Source of the DNA: an uncultured candidate division WPS-2 bacterium
Lineage (GTDB): Bacteria > Vulcanimicrobiota > Vulcanimicrobiia > Vulcanimicrobiales > Vulcanimicrobiaceae
Reading direction: 5' to 3'
Assembly (NCBI GenBank): GCA_937927945.1
Contig: CALEYW010000097.1
Location: 1-64,000 of the forward strand
Length of the DNA stretch: 64,000 nucleotides
Shown: piece by piece, positions 49,980-58,332 of the stretch
How the letters are laid out: each line of letters begins with the position of its first letter
Numbering within the stretch: the first letter of the stretch is position 1
Made by a program: the position numbers and the translations under genes
Notes under the pieces: generated by a model
Database searches by the model: none
The model's input: only the letters and a program-made list of their open reading frames with translations
What the model was told of the DNA's origin: nothing

Positions 49980-50999
49980 GTGACGCTGATGCAGTTGACG
50001 GTCGAGCCGCTCGACCTCCCGCTCAAACATCCGTTTACGATCGCCCGCTCATCGGAGTCCGTCGCGCCGACGGCCGTCGTGCGGCTGCATTGGAACGGGA
50101 TCGAGGCGTTGGGCGAGAGCGCGCCTAGCGGACGTTACGGCGAGGACGTCGCCAGCGTGCGCGCCGGACTCGAACGGCATCCGCTCGGCGACGACCCCTA
50201 CGCGCTCGAAGCGCTCCTCGCCGGCCTGACGCCCGCGCAGCAGTGCGGGCTCGACATCGCGCTGCACGACGCCATCGGCAAGGACCTCGACCGGCCGCTG
50301 TGGCGACTGCTCGGACTCGATCCGGCGCGCACGCCGCGCACGTCCTTCACCATCGGCATCGCGTCGCTGGCCGACACGCTCGACAAGGTGCGCGAAGTCG
50401 GAGCGCATCCGGTGATCAAGGTGAAGCTCGGCAACGGCGCGGAGCTCGAGACGATCGAGGCGATCCGGTCCATCTATCACGGCACGATTCGGATCGATGC
50501 GAACGAGGCGTGGACACCGGAGGCGGCCGTCGCCCTGCTCGGCGAGATGGCGAAGCACGACATCGAATTCTGCGAGCAGCCGATCCCGGCCGGCGCGCCG
50601 GAACGCCTGCGTTGGATTCGCGAGCGCTCGCCGATCCCGATCGTCACCGACGAAGACTCGAAAGATGCGAGCGATCTGCCGGCGCTGCTCGGCTGCGTCG
50701 ACGGCATCAACGTCAAGCTCGTCAAATGCGGCGGCATCCGCGGCGCGCTGGCGATGATCCACACGGCGCGCGCGATGGGCTTCAAGATCATGCTGGGCTG
50801 CATGGTCGAGTCGCAGATCCTTACCACCGCCGCGGCCCACCTGAGCCCGCTGGTCGATTGGGCCGATCTCGACGGGCCGTTCCTCACCTCGCGCGATCCG
50901 TTCAGCGGCATCACCTACGCCGACGGCAAGATCGTCCTGCCGGACGGACCGGGGCTGGGCGTCCTCGACACTGCGCTTGACGGCGCTGGCGTTGCGTGA
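49980..50999 (+). CDS. Dipeptide epimerase of the enolase superfamily (DgcA/YkfB-type)
   Basis: 339 residues with the muconate-lactonising subgroup signature. The base pair lysines are KVK (Lys147, Lys149) and NVKLVK (Lys246 or Lys249). Metal ligands are Asp173 (IDANEAW), Glu199 (CEQPIP) and Asp224 (VTDED). This pattern is shared by L-Ala-D/L-Glu epimerases, which recycle cell-wall peptides, and by N-acetyl-D-glutamate racemase-type DgcA. GTG at 49,980 or ATG at 49,989 may start it. It overlaps the DUF1611 gene by four bases. Confidence 0.9.
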   Translation: MTLMQLTVEPLDLPLKHPFTIARSSESVAPTAVVRLHWNGIEALGESAPSGRYGEDVASVRAGLERHPLGDDPYALEALLAGLTPAQQCGLDIALHDAIGKDLDRPLWRLLGLDPARTPRTSFTIGIASLADTLDKVREVGAHPVIKVKLGNGAELETIEAIRSIYHGTIRIDANEAWTPEAAVALLGEMAKHDIEFCEQPIPAGAPERLRWIRERSPIPIVTDEDSKDASDLPALLGCVDGINVKLVKCGGIRGALAMIHTARAMGFKIMLGCMVESQILTTAAAHLSPLVDWADLDGPFLTSRDPFSGITYADGKIVLPDGPGLGVLDTALDGAGVA

Positions 51000-52054
51000 C
51001 GCGACGCTACATCGTGCTCGCGCCGCACGCGCTGACCTCGCGCTCGGCGAAGATGGCGCATGGGGTGATTCGCTACTCCGCTGATACCGTCGTCGCGATC
51101 GTCGATCCGGATCACGCCGGCAAGACGCTGCGCGAGGTGCTGCCGTATCTGCAGAGCGACGCCCCGATCGTCGCCACGTTCGACGAGGGGATGCAGTACG
51201 GTCCGACGTCGCTGCTGGTCGGGATCGCGCCCGCCGGCGGCCGGCTGCCCGAGGAGTTCCGCGACGCAATCCGCAGCGGGCTGCGCGCCGGTCTCGAAAT
51301 CGTGAGCGGTCTGCACGTGATGCTCAACGACGACGACGAGTTCGCGCAGCTCGCTCGCGCGCACGACTCGCGGATCTGGGATCTGCGCTTGCCGCCCGCC
51401 GCGCCGCTGTTTTCGGGCGCTGCCTGGGACGTGCGCGCACGCATCGTGCTCACGGTCGGCAGCGACGCCGCGGTCGGCAAGATGACCGCGTCGCTGGAAT
51501 TGCTTCGCGCGGCACGGGAACGCGGCGTCGACGCCGCGTTCGTCGCCACCGGCCAGATCGGCATAGCGATCGCCGGCTGGGGAACCGCGATCGACCGCGT
51601 CGTCGCGGACTTCGCGCCCGGCGCCGCCGAACAGCTGGTTCTCGAAGGAGAGCGGCGTGCGAGCGACGTGCTCTTTCTCGAAGGCCAAGGCGGGATCAAC
51701 AATCCCGCCTTCGCGCCGGTGACGTTGGCCCTGCTGTTCGGCGGCGCGCCCGACGCGCTGGTCCTCGTGCACAGCGTCTCTCGCACCACGATCGAAGATT
51801 ACGACATCCCCGTTCTCTCGTACCGCGCCCTGATCCGCACCTACGAAGGACTGTGCGCCACGGTGAAGCCGGCGCGCGTCATCGGCATCGCGTTGAACAC
51901 GCGCGACTGCAGCGAAGACGAAGCGCGCGAGCACATCGAACGCGCGCGGGCCGAAACGGGGCTGCCGTGTGACGACCTCGTGCGCAACGGCCCGCACGCC
52001 TTCTACGATGCCGTGGCGCCGGCGATCGTCAAAGGACAACCGCTGCATGCCTAA
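50996..52054 (+). CDS. DUF1611 P-loop protein (DgcN-like)
   Basis: 352 residues. An N-terminal Rossmann-like part (GVIRYSADTVVAIVDPDHAG) precedes a P-loop-like GSDAAVGKM (155-163) and the LFLEGQGGINNPAF segment of the DUF1611 family. DUF1611 proteins are the usual partner of the dipeptide epimerase next door. In the D-glutamate pathway, DgcN acts with DgcA on D-Glu. The two genes overlap at GTGA, so a linked pathway for D-glutamate from peptidoglycan fragments is a fair inference. Confidence 0.85.
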   Translation: MTRRYIVLAPHALTSRSAKMAHGVIRYSADTVVAIVDPDHAGKTLREVLPYLQSDAPIVATFDEGMQYGPTSLLVGIAPAGGRLPEEFRDAIRSGLRAGLEIVSGLHVMLNDDDEFAQLARAHDSRIWDLRLPPAAPLFSGAAWDVRARIVLTVGSDAAVGKMTASLELLRAARERGVDAAFVATGQIGIAIAGWGTAIDRVVADFAPGAAEQLVLEGERRASDVLFLEGQGGINNPAFAPVTLALLFGGAPDALVLVHSVSRTTIEDYDIPVLSYRALIRTYEGLCATVKPARVIGIALNTRDCSEDEAREHIERARAETGLPCDDLVRNGPHAFYDAVAPAIVKGQPLHA

Positions 52055-53678
52055 GGTCTTCTCGGCGATCGCCGCCGCCACGATACTGCTGCTCGCCGCG
52101 GCATGTGCACCCGCGCAGCACGACGTCGCAGCGTCGGGCCGCAACGCCTGGACCCATCCCGGGCGGCTCGTGATCGGGACGGCGGGCGAGGAGCCGGACA
52201 GCCTCAACTTGCTCTTCGCGCACAGCGACGCGACCGATCAGATCGCCAACCTCATCGACGAACCGCTTTTTCGGTACGACCCCGACGGCAATCTGGTGCC
52301 GGCCGCCGTCAGCGAGGTTCCGACGCTGGAGAACGGCGGCATCGCGCGGGACGGCAAGACGATCACGCTGCACTTCCGCCGCGGGATGCGCTGGTCCGAC
52401 GGCGCGCCGTTCGACGCGCGCGATTTCGCGTTCACCTGGCACGCGGTGATGAACGATCGCAACAACACGAAGCTCCGTGTCGGTTGGGACATCATCACGA
52501 CGATCGATCTGCCGAATCCGTACACCGCGGTCGTGCACCTCAAGCAGATATACTCCGGGATCTTGGGGATCTGGGCGTTCGGCGGCGCCGCCTTCCCGCC
52601 GTTGCCCGCGCACCTGCTCGAGAAACTGCCCGACATCAACCGTGCCCCGTTCAACACCAACCCGATCTCCTCGGGCCCGTTCGTGCTCACCCGGTGGAAC
52701 CACGGCTCGTCGCTCGTCTTCGCGCCCAATCCCTACTACTGGCGCGGCAAGCCCGGCCTCAAGCAGATCGTCTACAAGATCGTTCCCAACGCCGACACGC
52801 TCTTCAACGAGCTGCAGACGCACGAAGTCGACGTGTACGAGTCGGTGCCGGAGATCCAGATCCCGCGCCTGAGCGGGCTGAGCGGCTACGCCGTCACGAA
52901 ACAGCTCAGCGCGAACTATCGCCGGCTGGAATTCAACACCGCCCAGCCGCAGCTCGCCGACGTGCGCGTCCGCCGTGCGGTCGCTCAAGCGGTCGACTGG
53001 GACGGGATCAATCGCACGATCTACCACGGCTACAACGTGCGCGCCGTCAGCGACGTCCTGCCGACCTCGTGGGCCGCGCCGACCGGCATTACGAACTATC
53101 CGTACGACCTCACCGCCGCAAAGAAGCTGCTCGACGCCGCCGGCTGGATCGCGGGGCCCAGCGGCGCGCGCGCCAAGAACGGCGTGCCGCTGACGTTCTC
53201 CGTCTCGACGACGCCCTCGAAGCCGGCGAACGTGCAGGCCGAAGTGCAGATGCAGCAAGAGCTCAAAGCGATCGGCGTCGAGCTCGAGATCAAGAACTAC
53301 CCGCCCAACGTGCTCTTCGCGCAGAACGGCCCGATCTACACCGGCAAGTTCGATTCGGAGTTCACCATCTACACCAACGCCCCCGACCCCGACAACGAAG
53401 GGCTCTGGAGCGGCAAGTTCATCCCGCCGCACGGCGCGAACACGACCTGGCTGAACGACCCCGTGCTCACCCGCACCAGCCACGAAGCGCTGCTGACGTA
53501 CGATCATGCCAAACGCAAGGCGCTCTACCAACAGGAAGCCGAGCGAGTTCACGAACTGGTTCCGGTCGTCTACCTCTACTGGCAGACTTCGTATTCGGCG
53601 GTAAACAGCGACCTGCGCAACTGGAAGCCCGCGTCGTACATTTCGAACTATTGGAACTGCTGGGAATGGCGCATCTGA
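52047..53678 (+). CDS. Oligopeptide/dipeptide ABC-transporter substrate-binding lipoprotein
   Basis: 543 residues of the SBP_bac_5 (DppA/OppA) family. ATG at 52,047 gives a lipoprotein signal (AATILLLAAACAPAQ) with the lipidated Cys in AAAC. Domain hallmarks: IGTAGEEPDSLNLLFAHSDA, YDPDGNLVPAAVSEVP, FRRGMRWSDGAPFDARDFAF and TNPISSGPFVLTRW. It overlaps the DUF1611 gene by eight bases and is followed eight bases later by a C39-type peptidase. No permease or ATPase gene is near, so the transporter partners lie elsewhere. Confidence 0.9.
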   Translation: MPKVFSAIAAATILLLAAACAPAQHDVAASGRNAWTHPGRLVIGTAGEEPDSLNLLFAHSDATDQIANLIDEPLFRYDPDGNLVPAAVSEVPTLENGGIARDGKTITLHFRRGMRWSDGAPFDARDFAFTWHAVMNDRNNTKLRVGWDIITTIDLPNPYTAVVHLKQIYSGILGIWAFGGAAFPPLPAHLLEKLPDINRAPFNTNPISSGPFVLTRWNHGSSLVFAPNPYYWRGKPGLKQIVYKIVPNADTLFNELQTHEVDVYESVPEIQIPRLSGLSGYAVTKQLSANYRRLEFNTAQPQLADVRVRRAVAQAVDWDGINRTIYHGYNVRAVSDVLPTSWAAPTGITNYPYDLTAAKKLLDAAGWIAGPSGARAKNGVPLTFSVSTTPSKPANVQAEVQMQQELKAIGVELEIKNYPPNVLFAQNGPIYTGKFDSEFTIYTNAPDPDNEGLWSGKFIPPHGANTTWLNDPVLTRTSHEALLTYDHAKRKALYQQEAERVHELVPVVYLYWQTSYSAVNSDLRNWKPASYISNYWNCWEWRI

Positions 53679-53685
53679 GGCGACG

Positions 53686-54579
53686 ATGCTGCGGCTGATC
53701 GAGCACCCCGGGCAGCACGCGCTGCTCCGCTTCCCGCCGGCGGCGCGCGCGCTCGTCTCCTGGAACAGCCCCGCGCCGTCCGGCGGCATCGAGCTCGTCG
53801 CGCATCGCACCGACGGATCGGTCTCCGGGCCGCTGCCCTATGCGCGGTGGTCGCCCGACGAACGCCGTTCGCTCGACGGCGCCGACGCGAAGACGCGCAT
53901 CGCCGTCGACATCGTGCGCAGCGACGTTCCGCTTTCCGGGATCGGCTTCGAGAGCACGGTCGAACTCGATGCGATCGCCGTTTCGACGCCCCCGCCGCCG
54001 GAGGCGCGCGCACCCGTCCGCCGGCACGCTGCCGCCCTCGACGTGCCGCAGCTGACGCAGTACGTGCCGGCGTATCCGCACGAGCGCGGCTGGTGTTCGG
54101 CCGCGTCGCTCGCGATGCTGCTCGGCTTTCACGGAATCGACGTGGACGTACCGACCGTTGCGCGCGGCGTCTTCGACTCGTCGTACGACGGGACGGGCAA
54201 CTGGGCGTTCAACGCCGCCTACGCCGGCGCGCGCGGCATGCGCGCGGTCGCGGCGTATCTGCGCGGGATCGACCACGTAGCGGCGTTCGTCGCGTCGGGC
54301 TTTCCGGTCGCGATCTCGATCGGCTGGGAGCGCGGAGAGCTCCCCGGCGCGCCGCTCGAGCGGAGCGACGGCCACCTCATCGTCGTGCGCGGACTGGACA
54401 CCGCACACGTGCTGGTCAACGATCCGGCCCATGCGGCGGTCGCGACCCGATATCCGCGCGCCGCGCTCGACGCGGTGTTTCGCGAGCACGGCGGCGTGGC
54501 GTACCTGATCGCGCCGCGCGAACGCACGGCGGCGCTGGTCGCGCTGGCCAATCGCGTCGAGCGCGCCGCCGGCGCATGA
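53686..54579 (+). CDS. C39-family (papain-like) cysteine peptidase-type protein
   Basis: 297 residues. The N-terminal 115 residues are a beta-rich domain of unknown type. The C-terminal part is C39_2-like: the cysteine in ERGWCSAASLAMLLGFHGID (Cys137), the histidine in ERSDGHLIVVRGLD (His230) and the Asn/Asp in VLVNDPAHAA. It has no clear signal peptide. Its position after the peptide-binding lipoprotein and epimerase suggests a role in peptide processing. The stop overlaps the trmL start (ATGA). Confidence 0.8.
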   Translation: MLRLIEHPGQHALLRFPPAARALVSWNSPAPSGGIELVAHRTDGSVSGPLPYARWSPDERRSLDGADAKTRIAVDIVRSDVPLSGIGFESTVELDAIAVSTPPPPEARAPVRRHAAALDVPQLTQYVPAYPHERGWCSAASLAMLLGFHGIDVDVPTVARGVFDSSYDGTGNWAFNAAYAGARGMRAVAAYLRGIDHVAAFVASGFPVAISIGWERGELPGAPLERSDGHLIVVRGLDTAHVLVNDPAHAAVATRYPRAALDAVFREHGGVAYLIAPRERTAALVALANRVERAAGA

Positions 54580-55094
54580 CGACGCAACCGCAGAGCCGCG
54601 TCGTCGCCGCGGACGCCGTCCAAGATGCGCCGCTGCACGTGGTCTTGGTCGAGCCGCAGATCCCGCCCAACACGGGCAACGTCGCACGGTTGTGCGCCGC
54701 GACCGGATGCGCGCTGCATCTCGTCGAGCCGCTCGGCTTCGCAATCGACGACCGCGAGCTCAAGCGCGCCGGGCTCGATTATTGGGACGCGCTCCGCGTC
54801 GTCGTACACCCGTCGCTCGACGCGTTCGTTGCGTCGTTCCCACGCGAGCGCATCTGGCTGCTCTCGACCCGCGCCTCGCGCGCCTACGCCGACGCCGAAT
54901 TCGCGCGCGGCGACGCGCTCGTGTTCGGGAAAGAAACCGCCGGGCTCCCGCAGACGCTGCTCGACGCCTATGCCGACCGCGCGCTGCGCATCCCGATGCG
55001 CGCCGGCGCGGTCCGCTCGATCAACCTCTCGACGGCGGCCGGCGTCGTGACCTACGCGGCGCTGGCGCGGCTGGGGTTCCCCGAGCTCAGCTAA
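54576..55094 (+). CDS. trmL: tRNA (cytidine(34)-2'-O)-methyltransferase
   Basis: 172 residues of the SPOUT fold. The motifs VLVEPQIPPNTGNVARLCAA, LVFGKETAGLP and IPMRAGAVRSINLSTAAGVV form the S-adenosylmethionine knot. TrmL methylates the wobble base of tRNA-Leu. The ATG at 54,576 overlaps the C39 gene stop. The LLM gene converges with a four-base overlap of stops. Confidence 0.95.
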   Translation: MTTQPQSRVVAADAVQDAPLHVVLVEPQIPPNTGNVARLCAATGCALHLVEPLGFAIDDRELKRAGLDYWDALRVVVHPSLDAFVASFPRERIWLLSTRASRAYADAEFARGDALVFGKETAGLPQTLLDAYADRALRIPMRAGAVRSINLSTAAGVVTYAALARLGFPELS

Positions 55095-56098
55095 GCAGCC
55101 GCGTTCGCCAACGCGTCGCGTGCCCCGGCGACGATCTCGTACGAGTGCAGCCGCGCGGCGTGATCGTAGATTTGCGCCGCCACCATCAGCTCGTCGGCGC
55201 CGGTGCGGGCGACGAAACGCTCGATGCCTTCGCGCACGGTATCCGGCGAGCCGACGACGGAGCACGAGAGCGCTTCTTCCAAGCCCGCCCGTTCGTGGGG
55301 CGCCCACTGCACATCGCTCGGGTCGATCGGCGGCTGCAGCGGACCGGGCACGCCGCGGCGCAGGTTGACGAATTGCTGCTGCAGCGACGTCACGAGGCGC
55401 GCCGCCTCGGCGTCGGTGTCGGCAGCGATGACGTTCATGCCCAACATCACGTACGGCTGCGCGAGCACCTCGGAGGGTTGAAACTCGCGGCGATACAGGT
55501 CGATCGCCGACTCCATCATCGCGGGCGCGAAGTGCGAGGCGAACGCGAACGGCAGCCCGAGGATCGCGGCGAACTGCGCGCTGAAGTGACTCGATCCCAG
55601 CAGCCAGATCGGCACGTGCAGTCCGGCACCGGGAACGGCGCGCACCGCTTGCCCGTTCTGCGCGGACCGAAAATAGGATTGCAGCTCCAGCACGTCCTGC
55701 GGGAACGAATCGGCGTCGCCGGCGAGCGTTCGGCGCAGCGCGCGAGCCGTGCGCTGGTCGGTCCCGGGCGCGCGGCCCAGGCCGAGGTCGATTCGACCCG
55801 GATACATCGACTCAAGCGTGCCGAACTGCTCGGCGATCACCAGCGGAGCGTGATTGGGCAGCATCACCCCGCCGGCACCCACCCGGATCGTCGAGGTTCC
55901 GCCGGCGACGTAGCCGATCACGACCGACGTCGCGGCGCTGGCGATCCCCGGCATGTTGTGGTGCTCGGCCAGCCAGTACCGGTGAAAGTCCCAACGCTCG
56001 GCGTGTCGAGCGAGGTCGAGAGAGTTCCGAAACGCTTGCGTCGCGTCGGAGCCGGCAAGGATCGGCGAGAGGTCGAGAACCGAGAACGGAATCGTCAT
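55091..56098 (-). CDS. LLM-class flavin-dependent oxidoreductase
   Basis: 335 residues, luciferase-like monooxygenase fold. The opening PFSVLDLSPILAGSDATQAF, WLAEHHNMPGIASAATSVV, IRVGAGGVMLPNHAPLVIAE and GRIDLGLGRAPGTDQRTARA are typical of the YhbW/MsnO8 subgroup. A reduced-flavin-dependent oxidation is expected; the substrate is not known. It is co-directional with the Fsr-like exporter, 54 bases downstream. Confidence 0.92.
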   Translation of the reverse strand: MTIPFSVLDLSPILAGSDATQAFRNSLDLARHAERWDFHRYWLAEHHNMPGIASAATSVVIGYVAGGTSTIRVGAGGVMLPNHAPLVIAEQFGTLESMYPGRIDLGLGRAPGTDQRTARALRRTLAGDADSFPQDVLELQSYFRSAQNGQAVRAVPGAGLHVPIWLLGSSHFSAQFAAILGLPFAFASHFAPAMMESAIDLYRREFQPSEVLAQPYVMLGMNVIAADTDAEAARLVTSLQQQFVNLRRGVPGPLQPPIDPSDVQWAPHERAGLEEALSCSVVGSPDTVREGIERFVARTGADELMVAAQIYDHAARLHSYEIVAGARDALANAAA

Positions 56099-56152
56099 GA
56101 AGCCGCCCGCATGACCGCGACGCTCGCCGCGGTGGTTGCGGCGGGGACGCGC

Positions 56153-57346
56153 TCAGCTCGCGCGCGCGACCGGCGTGCGGGCGGCGATCGAGCGGCGCTC
56201 GCCGGGCAGGGTCAGCGCGATCAGCGCGCCGGCGACCGAGAGGCCACCGGCCGTGAGGATCGACGCCGAGACGCCGTGCGCGTCGGCGATCATGCCCATC
56301 ACCGGTGAGAACGCGCCGCCCAGCGAGACCGCGAGGCCGAGCGTCACGCCCGATGCGAGCCCCATTCGATTCGGCAGAAACTCCTGACCGAGCACGACGA
56401 ACGCCGACTGCGATGCGACGAAGACGAAACCGGTCACCATCAGCAGCGGGATCGCGAGCAGCAAGTTCCCGTGATGCGTCAGGCCGACGAACACCGCCGT
56501 CATGAGCGCGGCAAGCGCGGTGGACCAGATCAGCACCGTCCGGCGCCCGAACCGGTCGGCGATCGGCCCGCCGGAGAGCGTGCCGAGCACGCCGCACGCG
56601 AGGAAGCCGAACAACAGCATGTCGGCGACTGCCGGCGTGGCGTGCAGCACCTCGAGCGCGTACAGCGGCACGAACGCGACGAATCCGAAATACGCCATCG
56701 CGCGCACGGTCACGAACGCGGAGAGCTTCGCGAACGACGTCCAGTCGTCGGTGCCTTGTCCGGTGCGCGACGTCGCATGCGCCGGGATGAACGTGCGTAG
56801 TCGCCGCAATTCGAGCAGCACGATCGTGCCGAGGATCGTCACCGGGATCGCCGCGGCGAGCGTACCGGGCAGCTTCCACGCCGCCAAGGCCGCGGTCGCG
56901 AACAGCGGGCCGACGGCGAACCCGACGTTTCCGCCGGCGGCGAACCAGCGCATCCCGGTCGCCTTCTTGGACCCCGCGACGTAGTTCGCGAAGCGTGCCG
57001 CCTCGGGATGGAATAGCGCGACGCCCAGGCCGCTGATCAGCGCGCCGATCAGCATCAGCGGGACCGTCGGCATGAAGCCGACCAGCGCGACGCCGGAACC
57101 CGCCAGGACGAGGCCGACCGCGATCAGCCACGGCATCGAGCGGCGGTCGGCCAGGTGGCCGACGAGCGGCTGCACGACCGACGAGGAGATCGCCTGCGCC
57201 AAGACCAGCGTTCCGGCCTCGGTGTGCGAGATGCCGCGCCACAGAATCAGATACGGGAGCAGCGCGGGAATGAAGCTCTGGTTGCAGTCATCCGCGACGT
57301 GGGCGAACGCGAGCAGCGCCATCGCACGAACGTCGAGACGGGTCAC
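56153..57346 (-). CDS. MFS efflux transporter, Fsr (fosmidomycin-resistance)-like
   Basis: 397 residues, twelve membrane helices. The first helix region AHVADDCNQSFIPALLPYLI, then SHTEAGTLVLAQAISSSVVQ and GLGVALFHPEAARFANYVAG are signatures of Fsr-type MFS exporters. GTG at 57,346 or ATG at 57,322 could be the start. It diverges from a LysR regulator gene across a 70-base region with two palindromes, the usual arrangement for local control of an exporter. Confidence 0.88.
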   Translation of the reverse strand: MTRLDVRAMALLAFAHVADDCNQSFIPALLPYLILWRGISHTEAGTLVLAQAISSSVVQPLVGHLADRRSMPWLIAVGLVLAGSGVALVGFMPTVPLMLIGALISGLGVALFHPEAARFANYVAGSKKATGMRWFAAGGNVGFAVGPLFATAALAAWKLPGTLAAAIPVTILGTIVLLELRRLRTFIPAHATSRTGQGTDDWTSFAKLSAFVTVRAMAYFGFVAFVPLYALEVLHATPAVADMLLFGFLACGVLGTLSGGPIADRFGRRTVLIWSTALAALMTAVFVGLTHHGNLLLAIPLLMVTGFVFVASQSAFVVLGQEFLPNRMGLASGVTLGLAVSLGGAFSPVMGMIADAHGVSASILTAGGLSVAGALIALTLPGERRSIAARTPVARAS

Positions 57347-57380
57347 CGACCCATTTTGGCACGGCGCACCCCATCCAACA

Positions 57381-57396
57381 AGACTATCGACAGTCT
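57381..57396. promoter_or_regulatory. Palindrome in the exporter/LysR divergent region
   Basis: AGACT-ATCGAC-AGTCT, a perfect five-base inverted repeat with six-base spacing, lies 35 bases from the exporter start and 21 bases before the LysR start. LysR-type regulators bind such interrupted dyads in shared promoter regions. It is the likeliest operator, by position only. Confidence 0.5.
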
Positions 57397-57403
57397 CGGT
57401 CCA

Positions 57404-57418
57404 ATAAGTCCAGCTTAT
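57404..57418. promoter_or_regulatory. Palindrome overlapping the LysR start codon
   Basis: ATAAG-TCCAG-CTTAT spans the first two bases of the LysR ATG. A regulator site here would suit autorepression. There is no recognisable ribosome site before this ATG. Confidence 0.35.
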
Positions 57419-58313
57419 GAATTTGCGGCAGCTGCGGGCCGCCGTCGAGGTGGCTCGGACCAGCAGCTTCACCCGGGCCGCGGAGGGACTGGGCGTCGCG
57501 CAGCCGGCGCTCTCGCAGGCGATCGCGGCGCTGGAGCGCGAGCTGGGCCTCTCCCTGTTCGAGCGCACCAGCCGGCGCGTGCGGCCGACCGGGGCGGGCA
57601 CCGCGTTCGTGGAGCGGGCGGCCCGCATCCTCGCCGACGTCGATGCCCTGCGCAGCGAGATGGTCGAGCATGCGGGCGCCGTGCGCGGCCGGGTCGTGGT
57701 CGGCTCGATCCAGCTGTTCAGCGAGACCGTGCTGCCGGGGATTCTCGCCGCGTTCCACCGCCGCCATCCCGACGTCGACCTCGTGCTGCGTGAGGACGTC
57801 AGCCATCCGATGCTGGCGACGTTGCGTGCGGCCGAGCTCGACCTGGCGATCGTCAACGTCGACGACCCGGCGGCATATCCCGAGTTCGCGTTCGAGACGC
57901 TCTACCGCGACGAGCTCGCCATCGCCGTGGCGCCGCACCATCCGCTCGCGGCGCAGCCGAGCACGACGCTGCGCGCACTGCGCAACGCCGATTGGGTCGC
58001 CTTTCGCAGCGGTTCCGGACTGCACGCGACCCTGCACGACGCGGCCCGTCGCGACGGCTTCGTGCCACGCATCGTCGTCGAGTCGGGCGACGCGCTGACG
58101 CTGCGTTCGCTCGTCTCCGAGGATCTCGGGATCGCGTTACTGCCGCAGGTGTTCTTGAACGAGCCGGGACCGCCGGTCGTCAGCGTCGCGCTGCGCGATC
58201 CGCCGCTGGTGCGAACGATCGCGCTGGCGACGCGGCGCAACGCCCCCGCGAGCGCCGCGGCGCGCGCGTTCACCGCTTTCCTGCGCGAAGCGCGCGCGCA
58301 GACGCGCCGGTAG
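57417..58313 (+). CDS. LysR-family transcriptional regulator
   Basis: 298 residues. The winged helix-turn-helix is MNLRQLRAAVEVARTSSFTR with the recognition part VAQPALSQAIAALERELGLS. The periplasmic-binding-protein-like effector domain follows (GRVVVGSIQLFSETVLPGIL, SLVSEDLGIALLPQVFLNE). It likely controls the divergent Fsr-like exporter gene, and perhaps the LLM flavoprotein gene downstream of it. Confidence 0.95.
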   Translation: MNLRQLRAAVEVARTSSFTRAAEGLGVAQPALSQAIAALERELGLSLFERTSRRVRPTGAGTAFVERAARILADVDALRSEMVEHAGAVRGRVVVGSIQLFSETVLPGILAAFHRRHPDVDLVLREDVSHPMLATLRAAELDLAIVNVDDPAAYPEFAFETLYRDELAIAVAPHHPLAAQPSTTLRALRNADWVAFRSGSGLHATLHDAARRDGFVPRIVVESGDALTLRSLVSEDLGIALLPQVFLNEPGPPVVSVALRDPPLVRTIALATRRNAPASAAARAFTAFLREARAQTRR

Positions 58314-58332
58314 CGTCCGTCGCGCGGTCTTC

